Source: KBS-96 sp964247975 (GTDB taxonomy: Bacteria; Acidobacteriota; Terriglobia; Bryobacterales; Bryobacteraceae). From it: a DNA stretch of 64,000 bases. The DNA lies in NCBI GenBank assembly GCA_964247975.1, contig CAXTWH010000011.1, forward strand, positions 54,084-118,083, read 5' to 3'. Each line of letters starts with the position of its first letter. Positions within the stretch are counted from its first letter, which is position 1. Shown one piece after another: positions 58,843 to 64,000 of the stretch. The translations under genes were made by a program, and so were the position numbers. The notes under the pieces were generated by a model. That model worked only from the letters and a program-made list of their open reading frames with translations, was not told the DNA's origin and ran no database searches.

Positions 58843-61206
58843 TCAGAGAGCATACAGAAAATCCGTTGTTTTCGGCAGTGTTATTTTTGTTCCACGCGGA
58901 CCGGATACAGAAAAGGTCGTATGGTCGCCGGAAGCACGAATCCATTGAATGGCCGATGTTTTTCCCGGCCGGCTTACGATTAGCGGCACGTCCACAGTGA
59001 AATCTTTTTCCACATCACTAAGTTGCAGCGACCATTCGTTTGAGGTCTGCGATTCTCGTTTTAAGGCAAGCTTCGGGATGCCGGTGCCGTATACCCAAGT
59101 ATCGAAAAACAACTCAAGATTAGGATCAGGATCGGTCTTGGGAAGGAATCGGGCGGCTTCAGCGCGAAACTCTTCATTGGACAAGGTTTTATTCCGATAC
59201 GAGCGAGCCAGAGTTTCCAGAAACTGTTCGAAGCGCGGTTCGCCCATCCGCTGCTGCAACATGCGGATCACCCAAGTGCCTTTGTTGTAGGTGATGATGC
59301 GCCAAGGCTCCGACGTGCTGGAAAACTTCAAGCGCAGTCCGAGTTCCAATGGGCCGACAGAATCAACCGGCTTGTTTTCTTCATCCAGCTTCAGCAGTTC
59401 GCCAGTGTAAAAATCGAGCAGTTGCGCGGCGGATTGTGAGCCGCGATTTTTCTCGTACCACTGCCAAGCGGCGAAGTTAGCCAAAGCTTCCGGTATCCAG
59501 CCGCTGCGATAGTTAGCAGGAAGAATCAAATTGCCCCACCACTGATGAGCAATTTCGTGCGGCAGCATGATGTCGGAGTAAAAGGTATTGAGCAGCGAAG
59601 TGCGCAGCGCGGCCGGTCTTCCTGCTTCCGGCAGATAAGACATGGTGGAAAGATAAATCAAACCGGGAAAGCCCTGCCCGAAATTTCCGGCAATCGGCGT
59701 AACAGCAACGTTCGCAGAAGAAGGCGAACCCCATTTTTTACCGTAGTCGCGGAGAATGCGGACTGTTTTTCCGGTGAGTTCCATCAGCGGGTTGGGCAGA
59801 ACCGGATCAGCCAGATGATCGAGGCTCACGTTCTGGTGAATGCGCGGCGCAATGAGGCTCGGCGTGGGCAGCGGCTGGGGCGGAATCATACGCTCCAGCA
59901 GCGAGCGACTGGCGAAGCATTCCACATGAAAAGGCGATTCGTCGCGCTCCACTTTCACAAACTCTCCGACATTAAAGCCGACGTAGCGCACAGGCGAATC
60001 CAGAACGCGGTGCACGATACGCTCGCTGCCGCGCACAGCATCTTCGACCAGCTTGCCGCTCGAAACAACGCGCAGTTGCGGCGCGCTGTGGAACGTGAGG
60101 TCGAACGTGGTTTCGCCTTCCGGGCGGTACGGAAACCAGACGTTTCGCGCTTCCACAAAATACGATCCATCGCCGGTGGATTCGATAACGGAGCCTTCGT
60201 GGTTGATTTCCACTTCCACGGGCTGACCGACCGGAAGCGGCTCGGGCGCAACAATCAGAAAATGCCCAATGTCGTTTTCGTCGGCTTCGCGGACCGAATC
60301 GTGTTGCAACACTTCCACCGGTTTGTTGTTGACCGAAGCAGCAGTCACTTTCATCAACTGCGACATTTGCAGATCGAGGGCGCGCACGGACGGAATTCGC
60401 GCCGTGACGCGGAAACGGGTGCCGGCGCGGACGCGCAGATCGGGTTGAATGGCGGCTTCAATGCGGTAGGATTCGATGCGGAAAGGCTCAATGATGGCGG
60501 CGGTATTTTTCTGAGCAGGAAAGCTGGTCCAGACTTCGAACTGGCTTCCTTTCGAGCCGTAATTGACCACCTTACCGATGATGGAGCTTTCCGTTAACTG
60601 CGGATCGTAAGTGACATCAAAAGGACCTAAGGTGAGCCCACCCAGCACCGCATAGAATGTTCCCTGCGCTGGAGGACCGTTATTGATGAGCGAGGCGATA
60701 AAGGGAATTTCCACATCGGCGGCCAGGCTGCGCAGGATCTTGTTCCAGTTCGCGGCGAGCGCGGGCGCTTGTTCAGGAACTTGGCGCATTTCACCTTCCC
60801 TAATCTGCGCTAAGAGTTCGGCGTAGGTATTGTCGGTAAAGAAAAGCGCGGCATTGCCAAAGTGCTCGTCGAGGTTTGGCGTTTTCGTGTAATAGGCGAG
60901 AGAAGCACGCTCGCCGCGAGTGGGCGGCACCACCAAAGCTTCGGCTTCGCCCGCTTCCACGCCCACAGCGGTAAACACCGCAGCCATTGTTTTTCCGGAA
61001 ACTGGTGCGGCAAAGGCCAGGTAGCCATCGGTGAGATACAGCTTGATGTTGCCGCGCGCAATGCGCAGATCGCGCACATGATAAACCTGATCCGGCTTGA
61101 TCGAAAGATTGTGCAAAGCGGCGGAAAGCGCGGCGGCGGTCTGCGCCTGGGCCGACACCATTCCGGCGAGGAGCGCGGCAGCCATCACAATCAACCTGCC
61201 CATCAT
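58843..61206 (-). CDS. M1-family zinc metallopeptidase (exported)
   Basis: A 787-residue protein with a signal peptide (MMGRLIVMAAALLAGMVSAQ). The gluzincin motif is HEIAHQWWG (about residue 550) with the third zinc ligand in WIPEALANFAAW. The usual exopeptidase motif GAMEN is absent; at its place stands GQGFPGLIYLS, so aminopeptidase activity is uncertain. The N-terminal 250 residues are a beta-rich domain with TPNLDEHFGNAALFFTDNTY. The ATG at 61206 overlaps the folC stop (ATGA). It may turn over peptides in the periplasm. Confidence 0.88.
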   Translation of the reverse strand: MMGRLIVMAAALLAGMVSAQAQTAAALSAALHNLSIKPDQVYHVRDLRIARGNIKLYLTDGYLAFAAPVSGKTMAAVFTAVGVEAGEAEALVVPPTRGERASLAYYTKTPNLDEHFGNAALFFTDNTYAELLAQIREGEMRQVPEQAPALAANWNKILRSLAADVEIPFIASLINNGPPAQGTFYAVLGGLTLGPFDVTYDPQLTESSIIGKVVNYGSKGSQFEVWTSFPAQKNTAAIIEPFRIESYRIEAAIQPDLRVRAGTRFRVTARIPSVRALDLQMSQLMKVTAASVNNKPVEVLQHDSVREADENDIGHFLIVAPEPLPVGQPVEVEINHEGSVIESTGDGSYFVEARNVWFPYRPEGETTFDLTFHSAPQLRVVSSGKLVEDAVRGSERIVHRVLDSPVRYVGFNVGEFVKVERDESPFHVECFASRSLLERMIPPQPLPTPSLIAPRIHQNVSLDHLADPVLPNPLMELTGKTVRILRDYGKKWGSPSSANVAVTPIAGNFGQGFPGLIYLSTMSYLPEAGRPAALRTSLLNTFYSDIMLPHEIAHQWWGNLILPANYRSGWIPEALANFAAWQWYEKNRGSQSAAQLLDFYTGELLKLDEENKPVDSVGPLELGLRLKFSSTSEPWRIITYNKGTWVIRMLQQRMGEPRFEQFLETLARSYRNKTLSNEEFRAEAARFLPKTDPDPNLELFFDTWVYGTGIPKLALKRESQTSNEWSLQLSDVEKDFTVDVPLIVSRPGKTSAIQWIRASGDHTTFSVSGPRGTKITLPKTTDFLYAL

Positions 61207-62483
61207 ATAGAGGCCAGTGTATCGCCTGCCGAGCATAATCTGGCCCGCGCTTCCCCGACCACAAACAGCGATCCGGTAAAGAAAATGACGGCTTCCGGCG
61301 GAGCCGGCCTGATGAGTTCAACAGCATCGGAGATGACAGGAGCGATCAGCAGATCAGGGTGGTCGGTCATTTCCGCAATGGCTTCGGGCCGCAGCGCGCG
61401 GGGAAAATCAGGCGCGGTGAGGATCAACTTCGAAGCAAGCGGAAACAACAGGCCGGTGACTTCTTCCACGGCTTTATCGCGCATGGCTCCGTAGACGAGC
61501 CAAACGGGGCGACCGGCGCAGAACTCCTGTATGTAAGCAGCCAGCGCGCGCGCTCCGGCGGGATTGTGAGCGCCATCCAGAACCACATCAGGATTGTGTT
61601 GCACAAATTCCAAACGGCCCGGCCAGCGAGTTTGCGCGAGCCCCTTTTGAATTGCCTCAGCGGCGATGTTTAGTTTGAGGCAGGCCAGCACAGCAGTGAT
61701 CGCGTTCTGCAGTTGGTGTTTTCCGGCGAGCGGACAAACGAAGCCATCGTTATCGAGCGTGAACCGAGTTTCGCGGGCGGAAATATCGATTTGTGAAACG
61801 GGCTGTTCGGCAGCTTTAATGACGGAGCAGCCAAGCTGCGCGGCGCGGGATAGAATCACGGCTTCCGCTTCGGGGTGCTGAGGGCTCATAATAAGCGGAA
61901 CGCCCGGCTTTAAAATACCGGCTTTTTCGCCAGCGATGGCAGTAAGGGTGTTACCGAGATAGGCTTCGTGGTCGTAGTCTACGGGAGTGATGACCGTCAG
62001 TTCGGGCGTAACAACGTTGGTAGCATCCAAGCGTCCACCCAAGCCGACTTCGAGCACCACAATATCGGTGTGCCGGAAGGCTTCAAACGCCATTGCGGTG
62101 ACGGTTTCAAAGTAGGAAGGATGAGCGTCGAGCTGCCCGGCTTCAAGCATCTCTTCGGCGATGCGATGTACTTTTTCAAACAAGGCGGCAAACGCTGTTT
62201 CGCTGACCGGCGCTCCATTCAGCGAAATGCGCTCGGTGGGGCTGGTTAGATGAGGCGAAGTGTATAAGCCGGTGCGCAATCCGGCAGCGCGGCAAACGGA
62301 CGCGATCATGGCGCAGGCGGAGCCTTTGCCGTTGGTTCCGGCCACGTGAACAATTCTGAGATTTTGTTCAGGATGGCCAAGTTGGGCAAGCAGCGCGTTT
62401 ATGCGCTCCAGGCCGAGCTTTGCGCCGGCTTTCAGTTCGTTGCCGAGCGCGTACAGATAGCGGACCGAATCGGGATAGCTCAT
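61203..62483 (-). CDS. folC: Bifunctional folylpolyglutamate synthase/dihydrofolate synthase
   Basis: A 426-residue Mur-ligase-family enzyme that adds glutamate to folates. Landmarks are LGHPEQNLRIVHVAGTNGKG with SACAMIASVCRAAG (P-loop), SPHLTSPTERISLNG, VVLEVGLGGRLDATNVV, TPVDYDHEAYLGNTLTAIAG and LDGAHNPAGARALAAYI. Length is normal. It starts four bases inside the stop of the upstream permease gene and its own stop overlaps the M1 peptidase start, so the three genes are translationally coupled. Confidence 0.95.
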   Translation of the reverse strand: MSYPDSVRYLYALGNELKAGAKLGLERINALLAQLGHPEQNLRIVHVAGTNGKGSACAMIASVCRAAGLRTGLYTSPHLTSPTERISLNGAPVSETAFAALFEKVHRIAEEMLEAGQLDAHPSYFETVTAMAFEAFRHTDIVVLEVGLGGRLDATNVVTPELTVITPVDYDHEAYLGNTLTAIAGEKAGILKPGVPLIMSPQHPEAEAVILSRAAQLGCSVIKAAEQPVSQIDISARETRFTLDNDGFVCPLAGKHQLQNAITAVLACLKLNIAAEAIQKGLAQTRWPGRLEFVQHNPDVVLDGAHNPAGARALAAYIQEFCAGRPVWLVYGAMRDKAVEEVTGLLFPLASKLILTAPDFPRALRPEAIAEMTDHPDLLIAPVISDAVELIRPAPPEAVIFFTGSLFVVGEARARLCSAGDTLASI

Positions 62484-63856
62484 GGCGCGGACACTCGATA
62501 ACGGTTATAGAAGAAGCGGGCAATGGCCCAAAGAAGCACGCAGCCGCCAATGAGTTTTGCTTCGTACTGCCAAACGGATTTCACGTCTTCGGTGGGAATA
62601 AAAGAGAACACAATGGCGACGGCGGACACAGCCAAGCCGATGAAGGCCACCAAACGCTTCCCGAACTTCCAGGCCGCGCCAAAGATAAACAAAAACGGAA
62701 CGAATAAGGTAATGACCGACAAATCCACCGTAAGCTGATACGCAGCGCGGAACGTTTCGCCTAGCTGGCTGACCAACAGCAGAACCGCCGCGCCGATGCC
62801 GAGCACCAGAATGGAAACGTAAGGCGTGTCGTAGCGGGGATGGCGTTTCGCGAAGGCGGGCGGCAATTGTTTGCTGATGCCGATCACAAACGGTAAGCGG
62901 GCGGACGCGCCGACATAAGTGCCAAGCTGACCGCCCAAGCTCATCAGAATGCCGAGCGAGATGAGCAACGGCAGCCACGGCCAGGAAACGTCGCGGGCGG
63001 CTTGCATTCCGGCTTGGGTAAGGCCAATCACAGGGCTGACTTGAGCAGGCGGCAAGATGATGAGAATGGCGGCGGTACCGACCACATAAAAGAGAACAAC
63101 GAGCACGGCGCTGATCCAAGTAGCGCGGAAAACGGTTTGGCGCGGGTTGCGAATTTCGCCGCTCAAAATGGGGCTTAATTCAAGGCCGGTCATGCCGAAG
63201 GCCATCTGAGACCAGAAGTTGAGTTTCTGCCAATCCCAACCGGGCGAAAGTTGAAAGCGCGTGGCGGAACCACGATGGAAATAAACCAGAATGCCGGCGA
63301 TCACCAGACAAGCCCACATCAAGTAGACGCTGATGCCGCCGAGATTATCAACCCACTTGCCGACGCGCAGCCCTACATAATTCGAAGACACAATCAAGAC
63401 TAAAAGAACAAGCGCAACGGGCAGAACAAACGCAGGATTTTCAGCGTAGCGGGCCAACAGGGGCGACGAATTGGTCAACATGCCGACGGTCGCGGTGAGC
63501 ACGCCGGGAATCCAGAACATGTTGTTGGTGTAGTAAAACCAGCCGGCCAGGTAAGCAGGCCATTCACCGAAAGCTTCACGAGTCCAGATGTAGAAGCCGC
63601 CCTGGTCAGGAAACAAGCGCGATAGAAAAGCCACGGAAAAAGCGCACGGCAACAGGAAAAAGGCAGCAGCCAGCGCCCACAAGGAAAGCGAACCGGAGCC
63701 GGCGTGCGCGGCTAAAGCAATCCAGCGGGTAGATACTAAAGCGGCGACGTTGAAAAGAACCAGATCGCGGAGACCGAGTTCCCGCTTCAAGGGCGGAATG
63801 GCTTCCGTAGTTGGGGCGGGGCTGATGGCCGACGCTTCGTTATGTTCCTGCTTCAT
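62480..63856 (-). CDS. APC-family amino-acid permease
   Basis: A 458-residue protein with about 12 membrane helices. The N-terminus LKRELGLRDLVLFNVAALVS is typical of the APC superfamily, followed by FSVAFLSRLFPDQGGFYIWT (the conserved P-x-x-GG-Y/F segment) and FGMTGLELSPILSGEIRNPR before helix 7. It is unrelated at close range to the permease at 43045. The gene overlaps folC by four bases and is the first gene of the coupled run. Substrate: an amino acid, not specified by sequence. Confidence 0.92.
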   Translation of the reverse strand: MKQEHNEASAISPAPTTEAIPPLKRELGLRDLVLFNVAALVSTRWIALAAHAGSGSLSLWALAAAFFLLPCAFSVAFLSRLFPDQGGFYIWTREAFGEWPAYLAGWFYYTNNMFWIPGVLTATVGMLTNSSPLLARYAENPAFVLPVALVLLVLIVSSNYVGLRVGKWVDNLGGISVYLMWACLVIAGILVYFHRGSATRFQLSPGWDWQKLNFWSQMAFGMTGLELSPILSGEIRNPRQTVFRATWISAVLVVLFYVVGTAAILIILPPAQVSPVIGLTQAGMQAARDVSWPWLPLLISLGILMSLGGQLGTYVGASARLPFVIGISKQLPPAFAKRHPRYDTPYVSILVLGIGAAVLLLVSQLGETFRAAYQLTVDLSVITLFVPFLFIFGAAWKFGKRLVAFIGLAVSAVAIVFSFIPTEDVKSVWQYEAKLIGGCVLLWAIARFFYNRYRVSAP

Positions 63857-63887
63857 CCTTCGTCATGGTATCCCGCGCAGGAAGACA

Positions 63888-64000
63888 TCAGGCTGCCTTT
63901 GCGAACTTGATCCGGGTTTGGGGAGACGCGGGCGGGTTTTGCGGCGAGCCGAGCAGTTGTTTGCGTTCGCGGTAAAGCTGCCAAGTTTTGTTTGAACAAA
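63888..64000 (-). CDS. C-terminal end of an unidentified protein
   Basis: A minus-strand frame enters the window at 64000 and ends with TGA at 63888-63890, giving about 36 residues that include TWQLYRERKQLLGSPQNPPA and a basic end IKFAKAA. Of the three minus-strand frames this is the one with the most protein-like composition, and it ends 31 bases before the permease ATG. No family can be named from this fragment. Confidence 0.4.
   Translation of the reverse strand, partial: CSNKTWQLYRERKQLLGSPQNPPASPQTRIKFAKAA

Noticed and set aside
59545..60597. A 350-codon plus-strand open frame opposite the M1 peptidase gene
   Set aside because: It is fully antisense to a gene with clear zinc-peptidase motifs, has no ribosome binding site or domain, and is His/Arg-rich as expected for a shadow frame.

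Overview
The window looks like chromosomal DNA of an acidobacterium, probably of the Bryobacter/Solibacter type. This is inferred from family content, not from a marker gene. The signs are two very large Oar-like TonB-dependent receptors with an N-terminal carboxypeptidase-regulatory domain, a PadR regulator overlapping an 'acidobacterial duplicated orphan permease' (ADOP/MacB-FtsX type), many secreted TPR proteins, Tat-type leaders on enolase-superfamily, DUF362 and NHL proteins, and frequent GTG/TTG starts. G+C is moderate. One tRNA (Phe, GAA) was found; no rRNA, CRISPR, IS element or complete prophage was seen.

Layout. 1-5230: RraA-like fragment, a Tat-exported enolase-superfamily enzyme and the first TonB receptor. 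5233-9602: DUF4159 protein, two coupled secreted proteins, an FxLYD-like membrane protein with a single-domain response regulator, tRNA-Phe and a secreted TPR protein. 9759-16910: NHL-repeat protein, DUF362 protein, a tight NIPSNAP / TylF-like methyltransferase / PrmA operon, an RRM RNA-binding protein and a Lys-rich microprotein each followed by a terminator, a ManD/RspA-type dehydratase and a 55-codon YHS-domain gene. 16988-25894: Bax-inhibitor-1 protein, metallophosphoesterase, lipase-like hydrolase, then a convergent operon polA, exported cyclophilin and two M16 peptidases coupled by one-base overlaps.

25948-32323 is the most accessory-looking part. It holds a small basic protein divergent from a phage-type RecA-like (Sak4/AAA_24) ATPase with a perfect 16-bp palindrome upstream, a DUF433/DUF5615 toxin-antitoxin pair, padR-ADOP, and an intact CopG-like antitoxin behind a decayed partner gene. 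32325-43000: secreted TPR proteins, a LamG protein, a GH88 hydrolase, a CDGSH protein, an OmpH/Skp chaperone, miaA and a CsgG-like/TPR protein. 43045-51238: amino-acid permease, a second accessory patch (XRE regulator, PIN toxin with antitoxin, macro-domain protein), glycine-zipper lipoprotein, HAD phosphatase with PfkB kinase, EamA transporter and an Fe-S uracil-DNA glycosylase. 51235-64000: TPR protein, second TonB receptor, zinc alcohol dehydrogenase, and a six-gene minus-strand run (APC permease, folC, M1 aminopeptidase, ECF sigma factor, zinc-finger anti-sigma, CpxP/Spy-like protein), then the C-terminal end of an unidentified gene.

The genes suggest a heterotroph that imports large or polymeric substrates through TonB receptors, degrades uronic/aldonic sugar acids (ManD-type dehydratase, GH88, RraA-like, PfkB) and peptides (M16, M1, APC permeases), and keeps an envelope-stress sigma system next to its peptidase genes. 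No single novel multi-gene system is certain. The best candidates are the orphan Sak4-like ATPase locus and the macro-domain/PIN/XRE patch.
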